A stretch of DNA of 64,000 nt from Hepsetus odoe (GCA_017165825.1 CM029367.1:1129030-1193029); one strand, 5' to 3'; counted from the first letter of the stretch, positions 32,657 through 43,694 are shown. Numbers and translations: made by a program. The notes: generated by a model not told the origin, from the sequence alone.

Positions 32657-34587
32657 GGTGTGCCAGTTCAGTAGGAGCTGCCATAACCACTAACGTTCAG
32701 GGTCAAAGGAAAGTCAGTTGTAATACATTGTAATGAGATGCTATATTCAGTAATGGATATTTCTGCTTTACTTTGGACTTTTTTGAAGGTTAAATTCTGA
32801 ATTATCTTCCTGCTTTGACAGTTGGAAACTGGCGCTGGTCACTAACACGGAAAAACATTCGCTCCCGCGCTCGGGCAAAATCTGTCCTCGCCAATTATCA
32901 GGAAACAAACCTGATTTGAAATCAACGTGACTTTTTCGGAAACCTAGACCATTTATTCCAACGTAAGGCTATCGCTGGGCCGAGAACATTGCCCGGGTTA
33001 CATTACATCAGCTCCATAATTATTGGCACCCTGGAAGTGGAACCACCTACCTGTTTATTTTACAAGTCACCCTTTATTGAATTTTTAAGAAAACTTCGAA
33101 AGGGGATCCAAAGGAAGCATGTTTAAAGTGTCCGCCTTCCCCTCAATGGCCTTATCTCTGTGCGCTCAGATGAGGAAAAAGGAAGAACGTCTAGAGGAAA
33201 TGCAATGAAACCATATTTAACGGCATGCTAATAAAATAAACGACAACGTGCATTAAAGTGATGTTCTAAAGACGTAAAGATGTCGTCACGGTAAAGTCCG
33301 AAGCAGCGACACACAAATGGAGCCCTTTGACAAGAAGCAGGCCTTGATTTGCACATTTTATTCCATCGTTTCGTCTTGCCTTGCCTTATTTTCTGCTTAA
33401 GCGCAGCAGCTGTAAGGACTCACGTAGGTCTCGAGTTTGCTCACGAGGGGTAAAAAAGAAATAAATAAAAAATTATAAAAACCCCATCTGGCATCGATAC
33501 AAAACAAATCGATGAGGGTATCAAACTTTCTCTGCGAGATGACGAACGGTCCCGATAATGAAACCCTACAGAACGTAGCACGGCGGCTCTGTTTGCGTAA
33601 GGCAGCCGAGTGTGTTTGCTGGATCGTAATTTGCAGACACCATACATCTCCTGTCATTAGTCGGCGTGTTTGCTTTGGAAAATTCCAGCTTGATTCAGCT
33701 CGACCCCGAGCGCGAGGCCTATTCGTCCCCTGTTAATCAGTAACGCCCACTGCTGAAAAGGTAGCGGGGCTGCTTGACCTTCCTGCCGGCTGATCAATGG
33801 CGCGTGGAGATACAAGACCCTTCCCCAAACTCAAACCCTACAGGGAGTAAATGGAGAGATGGACAATAGGAAGGGTTGCCCAACTCTGCAAAACCCCGTA
33901 TAAGAGGCAAAGGGAAGGAGAGAGCGAAACAATGTCCAGCTTGAAAGACAAAAGAGTCTTCAGTTCTGCAAGAATCAGCCCATCTGTACCCCTTTAACCC
34001 CAAGACATGTGTATTGCCCTTTACTAGGACACCAGATAACCAACTGGCATACACAAAACATCCGTCATCTCCACTAAACGTGTTTATGTGGTTTCTAGAA
34101 CCAATTTTGTTCAAATCAAACTCCCTGTTTCATCATGAAGACGCCTGCAAAGAAAGCAGTCTGCAGAAGAGATCGTTGATCTATTTCGCATTCATGAAGA
34201 AGCTAAGCTGGTTTGGGACAAAATCAGCCAGCGTTCAGCTCAGAGGGATTGAAATAGAAGCCTTTTAAGGACAAACTTAATAACATTTTCCTTTCGCCAG
34301 CGTAACAACAGTGATCGCTTGTGGAATAAACCTTTAGGAGGGTCTATGGAGGGTTACGTCTACTGGCATGAAGGGATCTTCCCACTAATGTCAGCGGATA
34401 AACATTGAGGCATTTCTGCACAGCTCTCCTCTTATGTTCCTCATCAGTTTGAGCCTCAGATCTTTCTCGACCACCTGCTCCAGTCAGGTCAAATTAGGAA
34501 GCCCAGCCTCCGACTAAAGTTATTTGCTTGCAACTATAAAATTACTTTAGGTCTTGCACCCCGAAGAGGCCACGCTTGGGCAAGAGG
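32655..34587. other. mostly unassigned sequence
   Basis: It contains a small Tc1-like remnant at 33006-33060, listed separately. The 33180-33740 part has CpG-containing, repeat-free sequence that could include regulatory elements. Frames on the two strands overlap and lack motifs. Confidence 0.45.
33006..33060 (+). mobile_element. Tc1-like terminal fragment
   Basis: CTCCATAATTATTGGCACCC is a terminal word of widespread fish Tc1-like elements. Only this end is present. Confidence 0.5.
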
Positions 34588-34802
34588 TGAAAGTGAAAGG
34601 GACTAATTCTCAGTGAAATTACACCTCTGCATTTTCCCCACACACATTGTGCAGCAGAGGGCAGCTATTTAAAGCACCCGGGGAGCAGTGATGGGGACGG
34701 TACCTTGCTAAAGGTTACCTCAGGCCCTAGTGGTCCGGGATTCGAACCCAAGATCTCGCCATCCTGGGGTCTAGTCCCTAAACACTAGACCAATGCTGCC
34801 CC
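34588..34802 (-). mobile_element. tRNA-headed SINE, long-body type, near full length
   Basis: GTGAAAGTGAAAGGGACTAA tail, CACCCGGGGAGCAGTGATGG body, reversed B box GGGATTCGAACCC, and reversed A-box region CCCTAAACACTAGACC. It ends at GCTGCCCC. Confidence 0.9.
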
Positions 34803-36668
34803 AAACAGCAACTGCACTCATGCGGAGGACTAAGTTTTTTTGTTCCACTGACTAGTTTCCCTCTCGCTCGTCCTCCCCTCGTTCTTATCAGTCTGAATGA
34901 GGTGGTTATCTCTCTTCTCCTCCCTGCTGCTCCCTCAGACACCACCATATACCCATCCATCTGAGAAACAGTATCCTCTGCAAACAGCTCCGCAACAACT
35001 CAAGTGAGGTTATCAGGGTGCTCGTTCACTCAGGGATTTGGCCCACTCTCTCACAACAATCCCCAGCACGTCTCAAGGTCATTCACTGGAAGAGCTCTTG
35101 AAGGAGGAGGCCGATACGGGTCTTTGACAGGAGAGCCACTTCTTCTTTATGCAAGTGTGAGGAACCTGAACAGAAGCACTTTAGCTGGACAAGCTACAGT
35201 TTCAGAGCAAGTCGAGAACCACCGAGGAACCTTCTAAGGGTTGAAGGTAAACGGGGACAAAAAACGGAGACCAAGCAACCTTCCGCTGATGGCCTTCTAG
35301 CGGCCTCCAGCCAGAATATCACTAAAGGCTGCATGATGTCATGGCGATTATACCGTGGACGGGGTCCAGCAGTATTATCTCTAGCTTTAGTCTGAGTGAG
35401 GGAATATGTTCCCTCTCTTTCCAATTTCTGTTGGAAGCAGAAATGTTTTTGAGATTATTTTTAAAGCTGATAGATAGTACAGCGCGGGACACGATCGGTG
35501 CGCAACAGCCTTCTTTTGCAACTTTCTGTCGAACACACTGCAACGTCCAAAACGTGAAGTTCAACAAAGGGTCACCGTTTTCCCATGTTTTCAGGCAGGA
35601 GCCACTGCTCGCAGCGAGCCAGGGACTTTCAGTCGCCGCCGCTTTACGTACAACATTGCTTTGGCTTCTCATCCGCCTGGAATCCCGCTACATAGCGCTG
35701 CCGTTACCGTCCCATAACAGGTGCCCTGGTTAGTTCCTGTGTCGCCAATTATGGCCACTTTAGCGCTCGTTATTTATTCATGGTATTTTTTTATATGTTG
35801 CCACGATAATCAGCTTAAAAAAATGTATTTTTTAAACTAAACTGATGAATTTTGCACAATGATGTGTATTTTTTATTAATTAATTTATTTTTAAATGAAT
35901 AAAAAAATTATTCATTCATTCTGCTTATTTTTTTATTATTTAAAACTAAATTTTTTGATAAATTGGTAAAAAGAAAGAAATAAAAATGCATTAAAAAGCA
36001 ATGAAATGCAAAATGCAATTAAATGAAAGAAGGGATTTGGTGGAAGAAGGCAAGATGCTGGTTTGGAGGTCGCTTTCTGGGACAAAATTAGCGAAATGAT
36101 AGAAACAGGACATCCTGCTGGAAAATCCATCAGAATGGAACTCATTTTTTCATTAACCTTTTATCATTTAAAGGCATCTCTCACGTCGTTTGTTGGAACA
36201 GGCCTTCAGAAGTTGAAGGTAACATCATGTATGTAGATCTTGGGCAATCCAGCTGTAAAGTTGGACCAAATAAACCCAATTCCTTAAAAATAAGAGATTC
36301 CCTCCCTGCTGAGGGCCAAACGAGGTGAAGGGTCTTCACTGTAGGATTCAGTGGCCTGGAGAAGATCCCCGCTCCCTGCTGACGAAGGCATTCAGATCCT
36401 TATCTGAACGATGAGTCGGCGGACTTTTAGAGTCTCGCGCTTGGATGAGACTCAACGACGTTGGCGTCCAATGAGGAACCGGAAAACGTCCCCAGTTAAC
36501 CGAGGAACCGAAGGCTTGCCCCACAGTAACTGGAGGTGCACCCTGAAGCCCCAACTGTGTACAAGCCATCGCTCATAACACGTCCCGCTGTCATAAACAG
36601 TTGCATGGATCATTTCGCCTCCCCAAAACCCCCGGCGGACTTCATGAAAAACAGCCTCGGATAGATTT
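34803..36668. other. unassigned sequence
   Basis: An AT-rich stretch lies at 35750-36020 with A/T homopolymers. The 35341-35733 frame (130 codons) overlaps a 116-codon frame on the other strand and has no motif. No repeat family was recognised. Confidence 0.45.
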
Positions 36669-38229
36669 ATGGCTTCAGAGAGGGAGAGACGTGTTTGTGC
36701 GGTTCCTTTCCTTTCTGTCTGAAGTTGGGTTGGTGAAAAAAGAAACCAAAAAAGAGCTTGAAGAACATCTTCCAGAAGCGCAGTCATATTTCATTTAGAT
36801 AACAGTGTTCTTTCCATTTGGACCGAGAGCCCACATCCTTCTTTCTCAAGGAGCTGGGAAAAAAGAAAAAAAGAAAAAAAAGAAGAAGAAATGTATACAG
36901 CATGGCTTTCCTCCGTCAACAAATACAATAGATATTGGGTAAGGATCTGGCACGCATGAGGAAAACAGTGGGCCTTTTGGAAGAGACTCCAAACAGAGCC
37001 TTGAGCATTGAACCCTCGAAAGAAAAAAAGTGTGTGTGAGTGAGTGTGTGTGTGTTTGGGCTGCCAGACAGCAGGAGGAAGAGCCAAGTCTTGGCAGCAG
37101 GTAAGGTTCAGAGATACCGATCACCACCCCGAGCTACGTTCATGTGGTATGGAGAGAACATTTTAAGAGCTTCATTGGAACGAATGGAGGACGGAGCAGG
37201 TTCTACATGTCCACTCCAGACCACGTTAATGTGTGACTTGATTGAATTTGGTGGAATGCAGCTGGGGAAACAGTGGTGGTGTTCTTCACCATGAAGAAAA
37301 CATATCCATCCATCCAATCTCTGACCTGATTATCCAGATTAAGATGGCAGTGGAGCTGGAGTACCAGGACAAAAAGCAGAGAAACATCCTGCGTGGGTCA
37401 CTGAGGCATCCGGTCAAACTTTGTGGCAGTTTAGCACCTTCAGTCCACCCGACGTGTCTTTGGATTTTGGGAGGAAACCTGAGTTCCTGGGCAAAAAGAC
37501 AGGAGGACGTGAACCCAGAATGAAAATCGAGCCCACAAACACTTTGGAAGAAAATTGCACAACTCTCAAAGTAACCATTATGGCGAATTTTTGTTTCTTC
37601 TGCACTGAAGATACTGAGGTTTGAGATCATGAGATGATCTGAGCTTTAATCTCGGGAGAAGTTAAATTAAGAACCAGTTTTTCAAGCGTTGATGATCCGT
37701 TACTTTTAGAGGAACAGAAAGCCATCAGGACCACTTGCTTTGAAGCTTGCTCAGGCTTCTCTGTAAAGAAAAAGGTTCTATGACGTGTGAAACAGATCTT
37801 TAAGGTCCTATTCCCTCCCACGAGTGCAGGCTCAGTGAAGCAAAGATGGGTTTTCGTAGCGTGTGAACGCTGGTGGGTCTCGTCTCAGCAGCTTCCAAGC
37901 TTTTGATAAGTGAGGGGGGATTCGGAATGGTGGCTAATACAGAGTTTCCAGCGGATGTGTCAGGTTGGTTCAGGGAGTGGGGGAGATAAATGAAAGAGAA
38001 AGAGGAGAGAGGGGATTCTCAGAGGTGAAATAGTGGAGGAAACCACCTTTGGGGTCACAGCCGATGGAGAAGAATGAGAGAATGCTGGAAGCGAGGCTAC
38101 CAGCGTTGGGCTGATGAATAAACGTCCATTTTTTCTCTTTTTTTTTTTTTTATGGAGACTTTCTACGTTTCCCAGCCTATCGTACTGTTGTTGAAGGCAA
38201 CGGGAGGACAAAGAGCGCATTCCAGGACG
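36669..38229. other. unassigned sequence
   Basis: It contains an A-rich tract at 36855-36890 and a short GT run at 37030-37058. A plus-strand frame ending at 36798 was considered as a terminal exon and rejected. From 37300 to 37620 both strands are open for long stretches. Confidence 0.45.
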
Positions 38230-38590
38230 GCGAAGAACCCAAGCGGGCGATAAGAAGACCTCCCCTGACCGCAGGACGGCTCCTGACCCGAGGCTCTGAC
38301 CTCTTAGTACCTCATTCAGGTAATTAAGTGCCGCTAATTTCTCGGGTAAACACTGGAGGGGAGCATTCGCAGCTGCTCCTGATTAGGTGGCTAATATCTC
38401 AGCGGCCGTGAAAAATAAACAGCCTAATCTGGGGCTAATCTGGGGGAGATTACAGCTACGCCGCAAAGCTGGCTGACCTGCGGCGGACACATGTCCTCCA
38501 TCAGCGTGACAGTAGCCTCTTAGACACAGTTTGGACGTCTCCTCTGAATAATTTCTCTCTTCTAATTAGTCCTGACGCTCAGTTTTACTT
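38230..38590. other. candidate conserved non-coding block
   Basis: It contains CTAATCTGGGGCTAATCTGG (paired TAATCT cores of the OTX/PITX type), CCTGATTAGGTGGC, CAGGTAATTAAGTGCC and TCTAATTAGTCC, with no local repeat. An enhancer role is inferred from motif clustering. Confidence 0.35.
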
Positions 38591-38717
38591 CTTGAAGATG
38601 GAAAAATCCATCAACCATTAGCATGTTACCCGAAAAGCACCTTCCATACATCTGCATGCAGTTTACAGTGCAAACATAGAACACAACCCATTATATCAAA
38701 TGTAATTAAAAAAAAAA

Positions 38718-38932
38718 AACAGTGCCGTGCAAAGGTCTACAACAACACTGTCCTTCAGGAAGATCTGGAGAACTGCTCAGGTACAGAGACTGGACTGAAC
38801 ATGAGAGACAACAACACTGTCCTTCAGGAAGATCTGGAGAACTGTCCCTCAACATTTAAAAATACAAGTTCTGGAAGCAAAATATGAAGAAATGAGTAGG
38901 TCAACACTTTTGCACAGCACTCCATGTCCAGC
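38718..38932 (+). mobile_element. copy 7 of the 69-bp-unit element, short form with both termini
   Basis: It begins CAGTGCCGTGCAAAGGTC and ends GTCAACACTTTTGCACAGCA, which are inverted relative to each other. Between them are one partial and one complete 69-bp unit (38778-38846) and the right arm. The left body is deleted, giving a compact element of about 215 bp. It shows best that the family has Tc1-like inverted termini. Confidence 0.88.
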
Positions 38933-39749
38933 CTGTCCTGCTTTCCTGTTCACGAGTCTCACTTGAGCTAGTTTAAGGTCCCAAGAGTTACTGAAACCTT
39001 TTAAAATCGTAACAGCATCGCCATGGCAACCGCTCTGCCATATCCACCTCAGTCTGACAGGAAATTTCCCAAATTTTACATCTGCTGACCCTGCGCTGGA
39101 GTTAAGGACTGACCTCGTGCAATTCGTCTTCCCGAGATTCCTTAAGCTACTTGTATGACAGCGGACAAATATTATTAAAGAGAGTTTGATGTTGAAATAT
39201 TTGGCAACCCATTGTTGCAAGGCTTCAAAGAGACCGTGCACCTTGTTGCATGTTGGATGGTGTAATAACGAGGGCTAAAAAAAACCCTTGCAAACATATT
39301 CGACTTTTGGGTGATCAATCAAACAAGCCCTCTCTGTAAACTCCCAGGATTATTAAGGCCTGAATTTGTCAGGAATGGAATGATTTGAGAACCGGCCTGA
39401 GTTATTCCTCACTTATAAACAAGTGTAAGAAATATCTGGAAAGGTTTAATCACAATCCACCTGAACTTCCTTTTAGAAAAGCGATGCAGTGCTAATAAGG
39501 CTTTCCCGACCACCCTGTCTGGACAATCTGCCCTTAGATATTCATCAGGCTTTTTACTTTTGAAAAGCAGCTTAAAATTCACTTTCTTTTACACAATCTT
39601 AGATTTTATCATCTTGTTTACATTAGTTTTCACCTTTAAAACCATGCTTGGAATCCAGCTTTTTTCTTGACCTGTACACGAGCATTTGTTTCATGTAAAA
39701 CTCTCATTTCTTCATGTTTCTCCCCCAAATGTTCTTGTATTTTTAATTT
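38933..39749. other. unassigned sequence
   Basis: AT-rich from 39260 to 39640. No gene or named repeat. Confidence 0.5.
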
Positions 39750-40245
39750 TGAGGAACAGTTCTCCAGATCTTCCTGAAGGACAGTGTTGTTGTCTCTCAT
39801 TTTCAGTCCAGTCTCTGTACCTGAGCAATTCTCCAGATCTTCCTGAAGGACAGTGTTGTTGTCTCTCATGTTCAGTCCAGTCTCTGTACCTGAGCAGTTT
39901 GATAGTTCTGTGTTGGTTAATCCACGCAGTGATCTACGTCTGAACCTTCAAGCAGAACAAAGCGTCTTAACTTTAGACATGAAGCAGTGAAGAAACAGGA
40001 GCAGATGATTCCAGATGATCAGCTGATTCGTTTACTGCTGCTGCTGAACACTGAGTGGGTGGAACCCCTTTATCTAGAACCTTGTATCTTTAGACACTGT
40101 GCAGCCTGGAGCACTAAAACATTGATTCTTTCGCACAATTTTCTCAGTAACACAAAGGTTCGCAAGTTTGTTAAAATAGCATTTTTGCACAAATGAGGTG
40201 ATTCCCAGCAAAATGGAAAGAAATGAAGGAGTTCAGAGAACAGTA
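39750..40245 (-). mobile_element. copy 8 of the 69-bp-unit element (two units)
   Basis: On the minus strand it has the left body (from AAATGCTATTTTAAC through GATCATCTGGAATC), two units (39755-39823 and 39824-39892), then the right arm with TTAAAAATACAAG. The plus strand holds an open frame reading MIPDDQLIRLLLLLNTEWVE, the best kept of its kind in the family. Confidence 0.88.
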
Positions 40246-40558
40246 GAAACATCTAAGTACACCAGATGGTTCCTCAAACATCAGTAACTACAGGAGAAAC
40301 AAAAGGAAATGAAAAATAACAAAGAACATTCTTTTGGTTGCTTGATTTGAATATTTTTTTGGCTGTGAAATGACTAAATTAAATAATTTTAAAAATCTTT
40401 TCCTGCTTTTCATTTCGTTCCCAGTTCTGCCCAACAGCCAATGCAAAAACCTCAAAAACTTATTGATATAACAAGAGATGACGTGCAACGAGTGAAAAAA
40501 ATGTCCAAAACGTCTCAAAGCTGCTGACGGACATTGTCCATCTCCCTCCGACTGCCAG
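40246..40558. other. unassigned AT-rich sequence
   Basis: AT-rich. It ends in a C/T-rich tract that would act as a splice acceptor for the next feature. Confidence 0.45.
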
Positions 40559-40670
40559 GAGTCCAGGGCGATCCGTCAGTTCCTTCAAACAGCCTCTTTG
40601 TTCCTGCTAGAAGGACTGCAGAGGTGTTTACAGAGGCAGATGAAAGAAGAAGCAGGAGAACAGAATGAAC
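40559..40670 (+). CDS. possible exon, amphipathic helical segment
   Basis: The tract CATCTCCCTCCGACTGCCAG directly precedes a segment reading ESRAIRQFLQTASLFLLEGL, then QRCLQRQMKEE. It ends before GTTAGT with one leftover base. The polar/leucine pattern suits a helical protein and would fit the segments at 42.4-42.8 kb. The phases do not join directly unless a weak acceptor at 42459 is used or another exon lies between. The frame has a stop just after the donor. The family is not recognised. Confidence 0.25.
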
Positions 40671-41828
40671 GTTAGTAAAATGGGAGAGGTTTGGAGATAA
40701 GGGAGTCCCGTTTGTGGTAACTCCTGTTTGAAGAAGGTCTTAAGGGTTTGCTGAACGTAGGGGGAGGTTTCAGCTCTTCTATGGCTTTATGATAGTCCTA
40801 ATAACCCACTATTTAACCCTCGGCTCTCATCAGGCAACTGATTGACTGGCTGCAGATCAGCAGAGGTTGTGCAATCAAGGGGTGTGTGAAAAAGTTCAAA
40901 TATTTAAACATCTTCAGAAGTAGCTTGGGGTAATTACGAGACAAGGCCACCACATTTGCTTTGGAGCAATGCTGCGTTAATGACCCACTTGCCTAATCTC
41001 TTCAAGAAGGCCAGAGCTGGGGGTCTGCGGCGTTAAGTTTCCACCCTTATCAGCGTCTCAAGCCTTAGACTGACCTCTGTGCAGTGACCTTCTTCTGAGA
41101 ACCCACTCTTTAAGGTTCCTTCAAGGCTCCTTGCATACAGTCCAAGGATTAAACTTTAATTAGTTCCAAACTGGGATACCAGGGATGGGGAGCGCTATCC
41201 TACCCACCCAAAGAGAGAGGCTCTCTTGGATCCCCAGCCCAGCTTGCAATAGCTAGGCTTTGTCTATGCTTCCAGTCCCTCCTTGATGGGACAAGTCAGG
41301 TAGGATGTCCAAAATTCTCAGGTTTAACAAGGTTAGTTTAGCCTGTTACCTAGACATTGAGTGTTGTTCTCCTGTTGGTGGTGCTGTCCTGCTGTTGAAG
41401 AACATTCAAAACAGTGAAAGTTTTAGATTTGGCACATTAGGTTTCCCGGTGATGTCCCAATTTGGTTTAGGTTTATTTTAGACCTGGGTTTCAGTTTGAT
41501 CTGGTCCTCAAAAATCCTCCAGCGCCAGGAAGGCGTTTCTTTGATTCCTTCATTTGGCTACATCGAACCGTCCACTAAAAGCAACCACTACTGACCCACA
41601 CATGGACACAGGCCCATTGCCAGGATGAAAAAGAAGTCTAGAACATCAGTGGTGTCCTCACTCATATGTTGATATGTTTACACTGGACATTACTGTTGAC
41701 AGTTTGACGCGAATGCTTTGTCTGAGGATGGGTGACGCTAATCCAGTGGTAGAATCTGAACCCACAACCTAGGAGCTGCTCATTTCTCCACCACACTTTC
41801 ATAAGAGATTTATCACCTTAAAAGCACA
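40671..41828. other. unassigned sequence
   Basis: No gene or named repeat. If the flanking segments are exons of one gene this would be intron. A TTTCAG-preceded open stretch at about 41490-41575 has no donor and was not accepted. Confidence 0.45.
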
Positions 41829-42066
41829 ACAGCCTAGTGTTTAGGGACCACATCCCAGGATCAGAAGCTCATGGGTTCAAATCCCAGACCAGTAGGTTGT
41901 TTTGAGGTATCCTTGAGGAAGGCACCGTACTCATCCCTGCTCCCCGGGTGCCTTAAATAGCTGCCCCATGCTGCATGGTGTGTGTGTGGGTGAAAAGCAA
42001 ATAAGCATTTCGTTGTGGTTCACTGGGCTGTTTCACAATGAAATGCAATCACTTTCACTTTCACTT
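41829..42066 (+). mobile_element. tRNA-headed SINE, full length
   Basis: CCTAGTGTTTAGGGACC (A box), ATGGGTTCAAATCCC (B box), GCTCCCCGGGTGCC, GTGTGTGTGGGTGAAAAGC and the tail AATCACTTTCACTTTCACTT. A Tc1-like terminus starts four bases after its tail. Confidence 0.9.
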
Positions 42067-42070
42067 TGTA

Positions 42071-42425
42071 TACAGTACCGTGCAAAAGTTTTAGGCAGGT
42101 GTGTAAAAATGCTGTAAACAGAACGCTTTCAGAAATGGAAGTGTTGATCATTTATTTTCATCAATCAACAAAACGCAGAGAATGAACAAACGAGAATCTA
42201 AATCAGATCAATATTCGGTGTGACCACCCTTTGCCTTCAAAACAGCATCACTTCTTCTAGGTACACTTGCGCACGGTTTTTGAAGGAACTCAGCGGGTCG
42301 GTCGTTCCAGAATGACTGTGTTTCAACCTCCGTGTGACGTTGATGATCATCAGTACCTGTTTGGTAACAGGTTGGTTTTCAGCCACACATCTGATACATT
42401 TAATACCCAAAGGCCCTGCCAGTGC
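42071..42425 (+). mobile_element. internally deleted Tc1-like transposon
   Basis: It starts TACAGTACCGTGCAAAAGTT and continues through CAATATTCGGTGTGACCACC, AACTCAGCGGGTCGGTCGTT and GACTGTGTTTCAACC. That is the order of the left arm followed by part of the right half of the same kind of element as at 31.2 kb. The transposase and right terminus are missing. Confidence 0.8.
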
Positions 42426-42454
42426 TGTGACAGCGCCCCCTGCTGGACCTGCAG

Positions 42455-42526
42455 GAAGAAACCGCCAGCATCGCTACTCGTCTCCTGAAAGAGCTTCTCC
42501 TCCGAGCGTCCGGAGAGATCTCCAGG
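42455..42526 (+). CDS. candidate exon (first of pair), helical protein, unidentified
   Basis: CCCCCTGCTGGACCTGCAG precedes 72 nt that read EETASIATRLLKELLLRASG, then EISR, with no stop. The segment ends AGG before a good donor GTGAGC. Phase is 0 at both ends. The gap to the next segment is 96 bp (42527-42622), a typical size for fish introns, and ends with a C/T-rich acceptor CCTTTTTTTCAG. An in-frame TGA at 42428-42430 limits how far 5' the exon could extend. No start codon is nearby, so this would be an internal exon. It lies just downstream of a deleted Tc1-like element and a SINE. The family is not recognised. Caveat: the CCCCCTGCTGGA word also occurs in a SINE at 44.15 kb. Confidence 0.42.
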
Positions 42527-42622
42527 GTGAGCGAACTCCACCTCGTCTCGTCTCAATATAACACACTGCGTACATGATGGCGATGAAGGGGACTGTAACA
42601 AACAACCTCTCCTTTTTTTCAG

Positions 42623-42760
42623 CTTTCCTTGGAAGAGAACCAAAAACACGAGGAGCACCTCAAGCAACTGATCAATTTGCAAGATGTCACAATGAAGATC
42701 CTCACATCAGCTTCTTCTAACAGGCTCCTTACGGTGGGAAAACAACCACAAGGAGAGTAA
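42623..42760 (+). CDS. candidate terminal or penultimate exon, helical protein
   Basis: Entered in phase 0 straight after a strong acceptor, this segment reads LSLEENQKHEEHLKQLINLQ, then DVTMKILTSASSNRLL. It either ends at a moderate donor (ACG before GTGGGA at 42734) or continues as TVGKQPQGE to a TAA at 42758-42760. Joined to the preceding segment it gives over 65 residues of charged, leucine-spaced, probably coiled-coil or helical protein without a stop. The antisense frame across both segments and the gap is a shadow. No AATAAA was noticed close downstream. The protein family is not recognised. Confidence 0.42.
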   Translation, partial: LSLEENQKHEEHLKQLINLQDVTMKILTSASSNRLLTVGKQPQGE

Positions 42761-43059
42761 AAGAGCAGTGAAACCAAGGCTCTACAGGCCCTGGCTCGTC
42801 TTTTAGCCGGAGCAGCTATTAATATCTCCGACTCTGTCTCCCATCACTTCCAAATGGAAGTCCAGGAGCAAATATTTTCATTTAGAGGGAAAAGCACTGG
42901 AAATTACAGGAATCAGTCAAAGCAGGGCAAGAGGCACTGCTGAGGTTTGAGTAATGGCAGGACCCCCCTCTCCCTCTCCCTCTCGCCCTCCCTCTCTCCA
43001 CTCTCTTTCTTTCCTTCCCTCTCTCTCATCCAAAGCCAAGCGCAATGTTGACCAACACG
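42761..43059. other. unassigned sequence with a CT-rich tract
   Basis: A pyrimidine-rich run (CCCTCTCCCTCTCCCTCTCG and on) lies at 42964-43030. Nothing else was recognised. Confidence 0.55.
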
Positions 43060-43436
43060 CATGCTAAGTAAGAGGGCCGTGGACCCCGAAACGTCCGATA
43101 ATTGCGCAAGCTGATTGCACTTGCGCGCAACTGCCAGGACGTAATTTCTATTGTTAATAACCGCAGGAAAATATTTATGTCTGCGGAGCACAAAAATGCC
43201 TTAAACTGTTTTGCTTTCTGCCGAAATGGCCTCCGCTTATGCGCAGTATTTCATTTTAATTAGTTGCAAAAACAAAATTGGCCTGCAGTTATCAAAGTGG
43301 AACTATTTCTGCAAACCCATGCCATATTATTTCAATTCGTTAACCGTATTAGACGGTCTGGCCGGGCCAGGCCGGGTCAACGTAACTACCGTTGTGCTCC
43401 GTTTTTGGAACGCTAAATTGAAAAATGATTTATTTT
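43060..43436. other. candidate conserved non-coding block
   Basis: Repeat-free with a word content typical of developmental enhancers: GATAATTGCGCAAGCTGATT, TATTGTTAATAACCGCAGG, TTTTAATTAGTTGC, CAGTTATCAAAGTGG. It ends at a long G-run. The enhancer reading is inference. Confidence 0.38.
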
Positions 43437-43457
43437 GGGGGGGGGGGGGGGGGGGGG
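43437..43457 (+). repeat. poly-G tract (about 21 G)
   Basis: Uninterrupted run of G, followed by TGT. Confidence 0.97.
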
Positions 43458-43596
43458 TGTATTACCCCTGCCACAACATGCTTCCAGACGACGAGCCAAG
43501 CCAAACAGAACATTTCAAACCTGAAAAATTTGGAGATAACAATTATTTATCCTGCTAAATGAGAGCGAGCAGCACAAGGGAAGGGAGGTGGGTGGA

Positions 43597-43694
43597 GGGG
43601 GGGGGGGGGGGTGTTGTACATTCACTCGCTATGACACACGGTATTCCTCACTGCCAACTCTCTGCTATCCTTTTGCAAAAAAAAAAAAAAAAAA
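43597..43694 (+). repeat. second poly-G tract and poly-A tract
   Basis: About 15 G at 43597-43611 and about 18 A at 43677-43694, with unique sequence between. Confidence 0.95.

Noticed and set aside
36601..36798. Plus-strand frame ending in a Lys/Glu-rich tail, considered as a terminal exon
   Set aside because: The look comes from AAG/GAA-rich DNA. The minus strand is open for 111 codons over the same place and no partner exon was found.
42350..42682. 110-codon minus-strand frame
   Set aside because: It is antisense to the exon-like pair and crosses both the intron-like gap and transposon sequence.
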